From Enterocloster lavalensis (GTDB taxonomy: Bacteria > Bacillota > Clostridia > Lachnospirales > Lachnospiraceae), in NCBI RefSeq assembly GCF_902364025.1, contig NZ_CABJCG010000002.1, positions 410,068 to 474,067 of the forward strand: a DNA stretch of 64,000 nucleotides. The letters run 5' to 3'. The notes under the pieces were generated by a model. That model ran no database searches, was not told the DNA's origin, and saw only the letters and a list, made by a program, of their open reading frames with translations. Positions within the stretch are counted from its first letter, which is position 1. The number at the start of each line of letters is the position of its first letter. Shown piece after piece: positions 17,563-26,136 of this stretch. The position numbers and the translations under genes are program-made.

Positions 17563-19671
17563 TCAGGCGTCCTCGTTGTCCGCTTCCGCGTCCAGGCCCT
17601 CGAACAGGTTGCCGCCCATGCCGCAGGAAGTGCAGCTGTCCAGCTCCACCTCCAGGTCGCCCATAAAGACCTGATCGTCTTTACCCAGGGCGCCCGGGAT
17701 GATGGAGAAGGTGTTGGAGATGCCGTCCTGGGCGTCCCGGAAGGGCAGCTTGGCCACGGAAGCCAGGGAAGCCACCGCGCCGTGGGTATCCCGGTGGTGC
17801 ATTGGGTTGGCGCCCGGCGCGAAGGGCTGGCCCGCCTTGCGGCCGTCCGGCGTAGCGCCCGTGTTCTTTCCGTACACCACGTTGGAGGTGATGGTCAGAA
17901 TGGAGGTGGTGGGGATGCCGCCGCGGTAGGTGTGGTTGCCCTTGATAAAGCTCATGAAGGTATGCACCAGCTCCGCCGCGATCTGATCCACGCGGTCGTC
18001 GTTATTTCCATATTTCGGGAAATCACCCTCCACCTCATAATCCACGGCCACGCCTTTCTCATTGCGGATGGGCTTCACTTTGGCGTACTTGATGGCGGAT
18101 AAAGAGTCGGCCACCACGGACAGGCCGGCGATGCCGGTTGCGAACCAGCGGGTCACCTTCTTGTCGTGCAGAGCCATCTGAAGGCGCTCATAGCTGTATT
18201 TGTCATGGTTGTAATGGATAATGTTCAGGGCGTTCACGTAAACCTTCGCCAGCCACTTCATCATATCCTTGTACCGGTCCATTACCTCGTCGTAATCCAG
18301 ATACTCGGAGGTGATGGGGCGGAACTTGGGGCCCACCTGCTTGCCGCTGATCTCGTCCACGCCGCCGTTGATGGCGTAGAGCAGGCACTTGGCCAGGTTG
18401 GCTCTGGCGCCGAAGAATTGCATTTCCTTGCCAAGGCGCATACTGGAAACGCAGCAGGCGATGGCGTAATCGTCTCCGTGGGTCACCCGCATCAGGTCGT
18501 CGTTCTCATACTGGATGGAGGAGGACTCGATGGAGGTCTTGGCGCAGAAGCGCTTGAAATTCATGGGCAGTCTGGTGGACCAGAGCACGGTCAGGTTCGG
18601 CTCCGGGGCAGTGCCTAGGTTCTTTAAGGTGTGCAGGTAGCGGTAGGACATTTTTGTCACCATGTGCCGCCCGTCGATGCCCACGCCGCCGATGGATTCG
18701 GTCACCCAGGTGGGGTCGCCGGAGAACAGCTCGTTGTACTCGGGCGTTCTGGCGAACTTGATCAGGCGAAGCTTCATAATAAAATGATCCACAAACTCCT
18801 GAATCTGCTGCTCCGTGTAGGTTCCGGCCTTTAAGTCGCGCTCCGCGTAAATGTCGATGAAGGTGGAGGTGCGTCCCAGGGACATGGCCGCGCCGTTCTG
18901 CTCCTTAACCGCGGCCAGGTAGCCGAAGTAGGTCCACTGGATGGCCTCCTTCACGTCCATTGCCGGGCGGGAGAGGTCGTAGCCGTAGATCCGTCCCAAC
19001 TCCTTCAAATCCTCCAGGGCCCGGATCTGCTCGGACAGCTCCTCCCGCTCCCGGATGACGTCGGAGTACATGATGGTGCGGGTGGAGTCCTTCTCCTCCT
19101 TTTTCTCCGCGATCAGGGTGTCCACCCCGTAAAGCGCGATGCGGCGGTAATCGCCGATGATCCGGCCGCGGCCGTAAGCGTCCGGCAGTCCGGTGATAAT
19201 GTGGCTGGAGCGGCAGGCGCGCATCTCGGGGGTGTAGGCGTCAAACACGCCAGCATTGTGGGTTTTCCGGTGCTTGGTGAAAAACTCCACGATCTCCGGG
19301 TCCACCTCATAGCCGTTGTCCTGGCAGGCCTTCACCGCCATGCGGATGCCGCCGTAGGGCTGCAGGGCCCGCTTGAAGGGCTTGTCGGTCTGAAAGCCCA
19401 CGATGGTTTCTTTTTCCTTATCTAAATATCCGGGTCCGTGAGATGTGATGGTGGAAATGATCTTGGTGTCCATGTCCAGCACGCCGCCGGCCGCCAGCTC
19501 CTTGGCGGACAGCTCCATCACCTGCGCCCAGAGGGCTGTTGTATTCTCAGTGGGGCCTTCCAGAAATGTGTCGTCGCCGTCATAGGGCGTATAGTTTTTC
19601 TGAATAAAATCCCGCACATTAATTTCGCGTTCCCATACGCCGCTGTTAAATGTGTTCCATTCTGTTCTCAT
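17563..19671 (-). CDS. pflB: pyruvate formate-lyase, large fragment lacking the glycyl-radical domain
   Basis: Formate C-acetyltransferase converts pyruvate and CoA to formate and acetyl-CoA in anaerobic metabolism. The protein is 702 residues against about 740-760 for complete enzymes. The catalytic Cys pair is present in IACCVS (about residues 406-407), as are the substrate-site Arg regions and the pre-terminal [14 protein letters not shown]. It then ends in an unusual tail, [16 protein letters not shown] followed by acidic residues, instead of the RVSGYAV domain, which is encoded by the next gene. Start ATG 19671 has CAGGAGGG upstream; an in-frame ATG at 19722 lacks one and extends past the family start. 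Not a simple frameshift, since both ends have distinct extra sequence. Confidence 0.93.
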   Translation of the reverse strand: MRTEWNTFNSGVWEREINVRDFIQKNYTPYDGDDTFLEGPTENTTALWAQVMELSAKELAAGGVLDMDTKIISTITSHGPGYLDKEKETIVGFQTDKPFKRALQPYGGIRMAVKACQDNGYEVDPEIVEFFTKHRKTHNAGVFDAYTPEMRACRSSHIITGLPDAYGRGRIIGDYRRIALYGVDTLIAEKKEEKDSTRTIMYSDVIREREELSEQIRALEDLKELGRIYGYDLSRPAMDVKEAIQWTYFGYLAAVKEQNGAAMSLGRTSTFIDIYAERDLKAGTYTEQQIQEFVDHFIMKLRLIKFARTPEYNELFSGDPTWVTESIGGVGIDGRHMVTKMSYRYLHTLKNLGTAPEPNLTVLWSTRLPMNFKRFCAKTSIESSSIQYENDDLMRVTHGDDYAIACCVSSMRLGKEMQFFGARANLAKCLLYAINGGVDEISGKQVGPKFRPITSEYLDYDEVMDRYKDMMKWLAKVYVNALNIIHYNHDKYSYERLQMALHDKKVTRWFATGIAGLSVVADSLSAIKYAKVKPIRNEKGVAVDYEVEGDFPKYGNNDDRVDQIAAELVHTFMSFIKGNHTYRGGIPTTSILTITSNVVYGKNTGATPDGRKAGQPFAPGANPMHHRDTHGAVASLASVAKLPFRDAQDGISNTFSIIPGALGKDDQVFMGDLEVELDSCTSCGMGGNLFEGLDAEADNEDA

Positions 19672-19766
19672 AGATTTTTCCCTCCTGTAAAACGTATTGT
19701 CTCCAATACCTGCTGCCGCCATTCGGTTGTCACGCTGACAGTGTACTATAAGCTGCGGATAATTGC

Positions 19767-19782
19767 TGTTGCTTTTGCAACA
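19767..19782 (-). promoter_or_regulatory. palindromic operator at the pfl start site
   Basis: TGTTGC-TTTT-GCAACA, a perfect 6-bp inverted repeat, lies just downstream of the -10 box at about the transcription start of pflB, where a repressor would block initiation. The protein binding it is unknown; it does not match the Rex consensus. Confidence 0.45.
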
Positions 19783-19785
19783 TTT

Positions 19786-19815
19786 ATTATATTATGCACA
19801 TTGTATACACGTCAA
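19786..19815 (-). promoter_or_regulatory. pflB promoter
   Basis: On the minus strand TTGACG (19810-19815), an 18-base spacer and TATAAT (19786-19791). It gives a leader of about 105 bases before the pflB start. The spacer contains ATGCACA, a sequence also found in two sugar-gene promoters of this window. Confidence 0.75.
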
Positions 19816-19903
19816 GGGCTTTAACTGATAATATTTTTTAACTAACGGTGATAATTTGGGGTTATATGAAAAAAATGTAAGAGCCTTGGGAATAGCTGGA
19901 AAA

Positions 19904-19945
19904 TATAAAAAACAATGGGCCGCAGAATATGCCTGCGGCTCATTG
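19904..19945 (-). terminator. terminator of the cupin/isocitrate-lyase-family operon
   Basis: A 13-base stem (19913-19925 with 19933-19945, one mismatch) followed on the minus strand by GTTTTTTAT. Confidence 0.8.
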
Positions 19946-19996
19946 CACTCAACAGATTCCCGGGCGCAAGGGGCCCGGGACGAAGAAATTTGATAG

Positions 19997-20347
19997 TTAG
20001 CTGTACAAAATAAGCGCGATCATTTCAACCGGCTCCGGGCCTGCGGCCTCGATGCCGTGGCCTTCTCCGGGAGGCGTGTGGGCCACATCACCAGGGGACA
20101 GCGTGGTGATTGTCCCATTGTCGTTGTAACGCGCGGTTCCCTTCAGGATATAGTAGGTTTCCGACTCGTCTGTGTGTACATGATATCCGATGGCGGAACC
20201 GGGATAGACGGTGGTGTGGGCGAACACCCGGCCTTTGTGGTAGAGCTCATCGGGGCCGTTTAGCAGGCTGCGCACCATGATTTCACCGGTGCCGTCAAAC
20301 GGTGCATTTTTTTGTTCCTTCAGCAAATCCGAGTATTTGCGTATCAT
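19997..20347 (-). CDS. small cupin-domain protein
   Basis: A 116-residue single cupin barrel. Metal-binding motif 1 is seen as YHVHTDESETYYILKG (His-x-His, then Glu) and motif 2 as PGDVAHTPPGEGHGIE. Such proteins are isomerases, dioxygenases or ligand sensors; the substrate cannot be told. It lies nine bases behind the isocitrate-lyase-family gene and is co-transcribed with it, so it probably acts on the same organic acid pathway or modulates it. Confidence 0.85.
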   Translation of the reverse strand: MIRKYSDLLKEQKNAPFDGTGEIMVRSLLNGPDELYHKGRVFAHTTVYPGSAIGYHVHTDESETYYILKGTARYNDNGTITTLSPGDVAHTPPGEGHGIEAAGPEPVEMIALILYS

Positions 20348-20356
20348 GGGACCTCC

Positions 20357-21256
20357 TTATGACTTTGTCTCAAATTCCTTAGCGGCATTGATTTTAGGGC
20401 TGAATTTCCGGCCGAGTTCAATCCACTCCTGTAAACCGAACATGTTGAACAATGCGATGGGGCGGTTGTCCACGCCGTCCATTTCCGTGATAAAGATATC
20501 GCTCCCGGTCTCCAGACAGGACCTGGAAAACTCCTCCATGCCCTTGATTGCCCCCCACTGCGCGCAGTGAACGGTGATCAGGTTATAGCCCCAATCCACC
20601 AGCTGCTTATATGTGACCTTGGGACTGGCTCCGGCTGAGGCCATACCGAACATTTTCCAGCCGGGTACCCTGCGGCCGATTTCCTCAATGGCTTCCAGAG
20701 TTTCCGTCCCCTCCACCAGCGTAATATGAGCGCCTGCTTCCACGGAGGCGGTAGCACGTTCGATAGCAGCCTCCTTTCCGAGTATATTGTAGGCATCGGT
20801 TCTGGCGATGAGAAGGCAGTCGGTATCCCTGAGCGCGTAAGCTGCGGCTCTGATTTTCCCGAGATAATCCTCCAGAGGGATCACCTCTTTACCCTGGAGA
20901 TGGCCGCAGCGTTTGGGAAAGGTCTGGTCCTCCATGTGAACGGCCATGGCGCCGGCTTTGGCGATTTTCCTGCAGGTGTGGATGACGTTCAATTCGTTTC
21001 CAAAGCCGGTATCAATGTCCACAATCATGGGAAGGGAGCAGGAGGCGGAGATTCGGCCAACGGCATCGGTCAGTTCCTGCAGGGAGACCAGACCAATGTC
21101 CGGCAGCCCGCAATAGCTTGCGGCCAGTTCTCCGCCGCTCAGACACATGGCCTGAAAACCGGCACGCTCCGTAATCTTGGCTGAGAGACAGTCATAAACG
21201 CAGGGAGCCAGCACGGGACCCTTTTCCAAAAGTTGCTTTAGTGTGGTTTGTTCCAT
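20357..21256 (-). CDS. isocitrate lyase/PEP mutase family protein
   Basis: A 299-residue TIM-barrel enzyme of the superfamily that includes 2-methylisocitrate lyase, oxaloacetate decarboxylase and dimethylmalate lyase, which break or form C-C or C-P bonds of oxo- and hydroxyacids. The active-site segment KRCGH (usual KKCGH) holds the catalytic Cys, and the metal-binding DIDTGFGN and EDQTFPKRCGH segments are complete. It is transcribed divergently from the crotonase/TRAP operon, from a promoter with the same -10 sequence, so it is likely part of the same catabolic unit. The true substrate is unknown; carboxyvinyl-carboxyphosphonate mutase annotation would be only a family name. Confidence 0.85.
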   Translation of the reverse strand: MEQTTLKQLLEKGPVLAPCVYDCLSAKITERAGFQAMCLSGGELAASYCGLPDIGLVSLQELTDAVGRISASCSLPMIVDIDTGFGNELNVIHTCRKIAKAGAMAVHMEDQTFPKRCGHLQGKEVIPLEDYLGKIRAAAYALRDTDCLLIARTDAYNILGKEAAIERATASVEAGAHITLVEGTETLEAIEEIGRRVPGWKMFGMASAGASPKVTYKQLVDWGYNLITVHCAQWGAIKGMEEFSRSCLETGSDIFITEMDGVDNRPIALFNMFGLQEWIELGRKFSPKINAAKEFETKS

Positions 21257-21293
21257 CAGAACATCCTCCTTTTTGACGGTGGTTAATAAAATG

Positions 21294-21334
21294 GGTTATA
21301 ACCTGATGATAAACAAATAAAATAAAAATGTCAA
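21294..21334 (-). promoter_or_regulatory. minus-strand promoter with a palindromic operator
   Basis: TTGACA (21329-21334), 17 bases and TATCAT (21306-21311) on the minus strand drive the isocitrate-lyase-family gene. The perfect palindrome GGTTATAACC (21294-21303) sits at the expected start point and is a candidate operator. Confidence 0.65.
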
Positions 21335-21478
21335 TAAAAGAAATATGAAAAATAAAATTTTGTTAAAATAAGGGCGAAAATAAACCGAAAAAGTGATATT
21401 GACCAAACAAATAGTAGGAAAAATGTAAAAATGATACAGGGGGACTTTACAGAAAAATAAAATATGTAAAATTCTATA

Positions 21479-21507
21479 TTGACAAGAGGAGAATAAATGT
21501 ATATCAT
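21479..21507 (+). promoter_or_regulatory. plus-strand promoter of the crotonase-TRAP operon
   Basis: TTGACA (21479-21484), a 17-base spacer and TATCAT (21502-21507). The -10 is the same as that of the divergent promoter. The leader to the start codon is only about 30 bases. Confidence 0.75.
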
Positions 21508-21542
21508 GGACTTATCAATAGTGAACATGGAGGTGTGCGGTG

Positions 21543-22271
21543 ATGGAAACAAAAAAACCAGTGGAGGTAACGGTGAAGGATCACGTTATGCAGATCCATC
21601 TGAACCGGCCGGAGGATGAAAACCGGATCAACCGCGAGGCGATGCAGATGATTGGGCAGGCGTTGGAGCGGGCGGATCAGGAGGCGGATATCCGGGTCGT
21701 GGTACTGCGGGGGAACAAGCAGCATTTCTGTTCCGGAGGGCGGGTGGATGCCGGCAGCTCAAAGGAAGAGAAGGACCGGTATTCTCAGGCGATCCGGGAT
21801 ATGCAGAGAAAGTTGATGGAGATCCGCACGCCGGTAATTGCGGCGGTGGAAGGGGACTGCGTGGCAGGAGGGAATGATCTTTTAGCCTCGTCCGATATCG
21901 CCATTGCCAGAAAAGGAGTCAAATTTGGTTTTCCCGAGATTCTGCACGGCGGTTTTCCGGTGATGGTTATGATCAACACAATCGACGTGATCCCCAAAAA
22001 GCGTCTGCTTCCGGCCTTTTACGGGGGAGAACTGTTTGGAACCGAGGAGGCCATGGCCTATGGACTGATCACCTGCGTGGCCGAAGAGGAGGCATTTGAG
22101 GAGACGCTCCAGTATTATCTCGATATGATTCTGTCCAAACCGGCTCTGCAGATCCAGATGGGGAGAAAGGCTTACTACCGTATGTGTCCCATGGATTATG
22201 AAGCGCGTGTGGCCTACGGCACGGAAACACTGGAGGCTGTTTTGAAGGAGCAGGCCAGATATGAAGCATAA
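21543..22271 (+). CDS. enoyl-CoA hydratase/isomerase (crotonase) family protein
   Basis: A 242-residue crotonase-fold protein. Oxyanion-hole segments HFCSGGR (about residues 62-68) and GDCVAGGND (about 102-110) are present, and one catalytic-position Glu is kept in FGFPEI; the second Glu of true hydratases is not evident, so hydration of an enoyl-CoA is not certain. ATG 21543 (or GTG 21540) follows GGAGG. First gene of an operon with a dehydrogenase-like protein and a TRAP transporter; its end overlaps the next gene by 11 bases. Confidence 0.85.
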   Translation: METKKPVEVTVKDHVMQIHLNRPEDENRINREAMQMIGQALERADQEADIRVVVLRGNKQHFCSGGRVDAGSSKEEKDRYSQAIRDMQRKLMEIRTPVIAAVEGDCVAGGNDLLASSDIAIARKGVKFGFPEILHGGFPVMVMINTIDVIPKKRLLPAFYGGELFGTEEAMAYGLITCVAEEEAFEETLQYYLDMILSKPALQIQMGRKAYYRMCPMDYEARVAYGTETLEAVLKEQARYEA

Positions 22272-23214
22272 GGAAATACGTTCCATTGCCGGTGAAGACA
22301 ATCCGGATATGCGAGCGGTCCAGGAACAGGTCCGGCGCTTTGCAGAAGGCCTGGGCTGCCGGTATACATGGGCGCCGGGAGCGGTTGGCGGAGAAAACAT
22401 TGATCTTGCCGGAGCCGGTGCGCTGATTGTGGACGGCGACGAAATAAACATGCGGCTGACGGACTGCTCCGAAGCGGGAGTGAAGGTTGTTGTTCGTAGG
22501 ACTGGCGGCTGGCGGGAAGGGGATCTGCAGAGGGCGTTGAGTCTTGGAATCCGGCTTGCGGCCGTACCGGAAAATGGGGAGGCAGAGATGGCAGAAATGG
22601 CGTTATCCCTGATCCTTGCCCTCAGGCGCAAGGTAATCCGCCATCACCAGCAGGTGATGGAAGGACAATGGATCCGGCACGCAGCCTCCTCTGTAACGGG
22701 GTCCACCATCGGGATTCTGGGACTTGAAAACGGCGGCGGAAAACTGGCGCAGATGATGGAGGCCATGGGCTGCCGTGTCCTGGTATGGCAGCCGGACCCG
22801 GAAAACGCGGAGGCGGATTCCCGCTTTTCGGCGGAGCTTGAAGCGTTGTGCCGTGAGGCGGATATTGTCAGCGTTCATTTATCATACAATCAGGCAGGGA
22901 AACAGATTGTGAGCAAAGAGCTGATCGGGTGGATGAAACGCACCGCGGTGCTGATCAGTATGGGGGACGGCAGGTTGGTGGATACGGAAGCGCTCTATGC
23001 CGCACTAAAGGAGAAACGGGTCGAGGCAGCCGCACTGGATACATTAGAGCGAACCGTTATTGAGGGGGAAAATCCCTTCCGGACTCTTAGAAATGTGATC
23101 CTCACCCCGGGAATCGGGAGGTTCACAAGGGAGGAACTGGTGAGATCTGGCTGCGAGGCTGTCCACATTGCGTTCAAGCTGCTTTCGGAGTCAGACGGAT
23201 TCAACACAAAATAA
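22261..23214 (+). CDS. D-2-hydroxyacid dehydrogenase-fold protein with altered active site
   Basis: A 317-residue protein with the overall layout of the D-isomer-specific 2-hydroxyacid dehydrogenases: substrate domain, NAD domain beginning STIGILGLENGGGK, and the LVDTEALYAAL and NVILTP landmarks. However the catalytic Arg (usual GRG before LVD) is replaced by Asp in MGDGRLVD, the His of TPHIA is Gly in TPGIG, and the dinucleotide loop GxGxxG is degenerate. It may therefore be a non-oxidoreductase binding or regulatory protein, or act on an unusual substrate. It overlaps the crotonase gene and precedes the TRAP binding protein. Confidence 0.75.
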   Translation: MKHKEIRSIAGEDNPDMRAVQEQVRRFAEGLGCRYTWAPGAVGGENIDLAGAGALIVDGDEINMRLTDCSEAGVKVVVRRTGGWREGDLQRALSLGIRLAAVPENGEAEMAEMALSLILALRRKVIRHHQQVMEGQWIRHAASSVTGSTIGILGLENGGGKLAQMMEAMGCRVLVWQPDPENAEADSRFSAELEALCREADIVSVHLSYNQAGKQIVSKELIGWMKRTAVLISMGDGRLVDTEALYAALKEKRVEAAALDTLERTVIEGENPFRTLRNVILTPGIGRFTREELVRSGCEAVHIAFKLLSESDGFNTK

Positions 23215-23241
23215 GCATTTTTATAAAAAGGAGAGGTAAAA

Positions 23242-24318
23242 ATGAGAAAAGGAATGAGATTCGTAGCATTGACATTGGCGGCAATGATATTGACCGCAGG
23301 CTGTGGGGGAAAGGCGGATACCGGAGCTTCCGCTGCGGGTTCAACAGGGGAGCCGCAGACTTCAGCTTCAACCCAGGCTGTGCAACAGCAGGAGGGCGCG
23401 TTGGTCTTAAAACTGGGTGTTCCCGCCCCGGCAGGCACAGTGCAGCCCAACACGGCGGAGCTATGGGCGGACAAGCTGGAGGCTGTCTCCGGTGGCAAAA
23501 TGACCATAGAGGTACTGGCCGGGGGCGTGCTGGGAAATACGGCTGCCCACTACTCGCAGATGGAACAGGGAACCCTGGATTTCTTTTTGACCGGCTTTGA
23601 CACAGCTACGGTGCTGAAAGAAGGGACGGATTTCAGCGTGTGCGTAGTGCCATTCCTGTTTGAGGACCTGGATCATTACCACAAATTCCTGGAGTCGGAT
23701 ATTTTAAAGGAGATGGTGGCAAAGGTGGAGGCGGCCAACGGTCTCAAGTACATGGGCCCCATCAGTGATCAGGCGCCCCGGTCCCTGACGACTACCAATA
23801 CTCCGGTGAAGGTTCCGGCGGACCTTAAAAATATGAAGATTCGCACTCCGGAGTCCCCTGCAATCACAAAGATGCTTACCGCATGGGGGGCCAATCCCAT
23901 GGTAGTCAGCGGCGGCGAACTGTTCCAGGCCCTTCAGACCGGCATGGTGGACGGGCAGGACAATGATCTGGTGAACTCCTATACCTCCAGCTTCTCCGAG
24001 GTACAGAAGTATTATATGAATCTGGACTACATTTACTCGGACATGGTGATCTGGATGTCGGATATCAGCTGGAACAAGCTGACCGAACAGCAGCAGAGCT
24101 GGCTGACCCAGTCCCTGGAGGAAACGTTCAAGGAGGCCTCGGACACCCTGTGGAACACCACCTACGAGGAATGTCTGAGAAAGTTCCAGGAAGAGGGCGT
24201 TACCTACATTGAGGTGGACCGTGATGCATTTGTGAAGTCGGCTGAAGAAATTGCGGCGAAATTTGACGGGGAACTTTTCAGAGCCGGGCTTTACGAGCAG
24301 ATCAAGGGGTTAAAGTAA
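23242..24318 (+). CDS. TRAP transporter substrate-binding lipoprotein (DctP)
   Basis: A 358-residue extracytoplasmic receptor of a tripartite ATP-independent transporter. The lipobox LTAGC places the acylated Cys at residue 21, followed by a Ser/Thr/Gln-rich linker to about residue 50. The DctP core is recognisable, including NMKIRTPESP with the Arg that normally pairs with the ligand carboxylate, and VDGQDND. ATG 23242 follows AAAGGAGAGG. Retention of that Arg suggests an organic acid ligand, consistent with the acid-metabolising enzymes on both sides. Confidence 0.92.
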   Translation: MRKGMRFVALTLAAMILTAGCGGKADTGASAAGSTGEPQTSASTQAVQQQEGALVLKLGVPAPAGTVQPNTAELWADKLEAVSGGKMTIEVLAGGVLGNTAAHYSQMEQGTLDFFLTGFDTATVLKEGTDFSVCVVPFLFEDLDHYHKFLESDILKEMVAKVEAANGLKYMGPISDQAPRSLTTTNTPVKVPADLKNMKIRTPESPAITKMLTAWGANPMVVSGGELFQALQTGMVDGQDNDLVNSYTSSFSEVQKYYMNLDYIYSDMVIWMSDISWNKLTEQQQSWLTQSLEETFKEASDTLWNTTYEECLRKFQEEGVTYIEVDRDAFVKSAEEIAAKFDGELFRAGLYEQIKGLK

Positions 24319-24328
24319 CGGGGAGGTA

Positions 24329-24814
24329 ATGATGGTTGAGAGGGTAGAAAGCAAAATTGCGAAAGCATTGATGTCCATAATTGCAATGGGGCTGTTCAGC
24401 CTTACGGTGCTGGCCGTGTTGCAGGTTGTGACCCGGTATTTTGTGGATGTGACCATCATCTGGATTGAAGAGGTATCAATCTATATTCTGTCCTGGATGG
24501 CTGCGGCGGGGGTTCCGTGGATGTGGCTGAAGGAAGGACATATCAGAATGGACGTTCTGAATGTCTATCTGCCTCAAACAATCCTATATGGAATGGACCT
24601 GTTTATCAACCTGATGGGGATCGTCATGGGGATCGCGCTGGTCCGGACAGGTTGGATCACCATCGGGGTTAATAAGGGATATACCCTTTCAATTATTGGA
24701 ATCGATGAGGGTTTCCGGTATTATCCGCTGGTATTCTGCGGCGCGCTGTTTTCAGTCTGCGCCGCCCTGAAGCTGGCGGAACAGCTCAACAAAAAGAGGG
24801 AGGTAAAGCCATGA
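24329..24814 (+). CDS. TRAP transporter small membrane subunit (DctQ)
   Basis: A 161-residue protein with four hydrophobic segments and the WIEEVSIY region typical of DctQ, which pairs with the large permease. Start ATG 24329 (a second ATG follows at once) after GGGAGG. It overlaps the large subunit gene by four bases (ATGA). Confidence 0.92.
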   Translation: MMVERVESKIAKALMSIIAMGLFSLTVLAVLQVVTRYFVDVTIIWIEEVSIYILSWMAAAGVPWMWLKEGHIRMDVLNVYLPQTILYGMDLFINLMGIVMGIALVRTGWITIGVNKGYTLSIIGIDEGFRYYPLVFCGALFSVCAALKLAEQLNKKREVKP

Positions 24815-26100
24815 TCACAAAGGTTTTGATCCTGTTCGGCATCATGTTTCTGTTTCTATTGCTGCGCTTTCCGGTCTTTCTTGCCTTGGGGATGGCTGCC
24901 ACAGGGATAGCGGTCCTGTTCCCGGGAACCGTGCCGGTGGCTGTGATCGGGCAGGGACTGCTGTCGGGGCTCAACAATTACAATTTTGCGGCTATCATGT
25001 TTTACTTCCTGTTGGGAGAAATCATGAACGGCGGAGGCATGAGCAACCGTCTGATCAAATTTGGCACCGCTGTCATTGGCCATATCAGGGGCAGCCTGAG
25101 CCATCTGAATATACTTGCCTCCATGATTTTTGCGGGCGTGTCCGGCTCCGCGGTGGCAGATACCGCAGCGATTGGTTCCCTGCTGATCCCAGCCATGAAA
25201 AAGGAAGGCTATAGCGGGGGTTATGCGGCGGCTGTGACCGCTTCGTCCTCCACCATCGGCCCCATTATCCCGCCCTCCGGCGGCCTGGTACTCATGGGGA
25301 TTTACCTGTCCGTATCCATCAACCGCCTGTTCCTGGGTGGCATGGTGCCGGGGCTTCTGATGGGGGTGGCTCTTCTGATCGTATCCTTTATCACTTCCTG
25401 GAAGCGCAATTATCCCAAAACGGCCTGGCGCGGCTGGAAATACGCGTTTCTGGTGTTCCGGGAATCATTTTTCGCGTTTCTGCTTCCGGTGATTGTGGTG
25501 TTCTGCCTGGTGGCGGGCATCGGCACTGTTGTTGAAATTGGGGCGCTGGCGGTGGGCTGCGCTGTGATTATCAGCGCATTTATCTACCGGGAGTTGAATT
25601 TAAAGCAGTTTATTCAGGCGCTCTGCCGCGCAGCGGAAAACGCAGCCAAGGTGCTGTGTATCTTATCCTGTGCGGGGGTATTTACATGGATTATCAGCTC
25701 TATGGGGATGGCGGCCGCTCTGGCAAAATTTATTACCAGTTTCACCACCAATCCGACGGTGGTACTGATGATCTGTATGCTGATTCTGCTGTTTTTCGGC
25801 TGTATTCTGGAGGTTAATGTGATTCAGATGGTGATCATTCCCACTATGGTGCCAATTATCCGCACGGTGGGAATTGACCCGATCCAGTTCGGCGTATTGG
25901 CTATGCTGGTAACCATGATGGGGCTGATCACGCCGCCGGTGGGGAGTCTGATCTATATTACCGCGGGTATTGCGGAGGAAAGCCCCCTGAAGGTAATAAA
26001 GGAACTGACGCCGTTCACCCTGGCGCTTGTTGCACTGGTGGTTCTGCTGATTTTCTTCCCGGGTCTGGTGACTGCGTTCCCGAACTGGGTGATGAGCTGA
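24811..26100 (+). CDS. TRAP transporter large permease (DctM)
   Basis: The sodium-coupled transport subunit, 429 residues and about 11-12 membrane helices. Family segments seen are GSAVADTAAIGSLLIPAMKKEGY, here broken by normal spacing, and IGPIIPPSG plus GLITPPVG near the end, which form the helical-hairpin transport core. Together with DctP and DctQ it imports an organic acid with a cation. An aldo/keto reductase gene follows 36 bases later. Confidence 0.93.
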   Translation: MITKVLILFGIMFLFLLLRFPVFLALGMAATGIAVLFPGTVPVAVIGQGLLSGLNNYNFAAIMFYFLLGEIMNGGGMSNRLIKFGTAVIGHIRGSLSHLNILASMIFAGVSGSAVADTAAIGSLLIPAMKKEGYSGGYAAAVTASSSTIGPIIPPSGGLVLMGIYLSVSINRLFLGGMVPGLLMGVALLIVSFITSWKRNYPKTAWRGWKYAFLVFRESFFAFLLPVIVVFCLVAGIGTVVEIGALAVGCAVIISAFIYRELNLKQFIQALCRAAENAAKVLCILSCAGVFTWIISSMGMAAALAKFITSFTTNPTVVLMICMLILLFFGCILEVNVIQMVIIPTMVPIIRTVGIDPIQFGVLAMLVTMMGLITPPVGSLIYITAGIAEESPLKVIKELTPFTLALVALVVLLIFFPGLVTAFPNWVMS

Positions 26101-26136
26101 GTACGGAGGTTCGAGGGATTTTCTAGGAGGTAAGAG

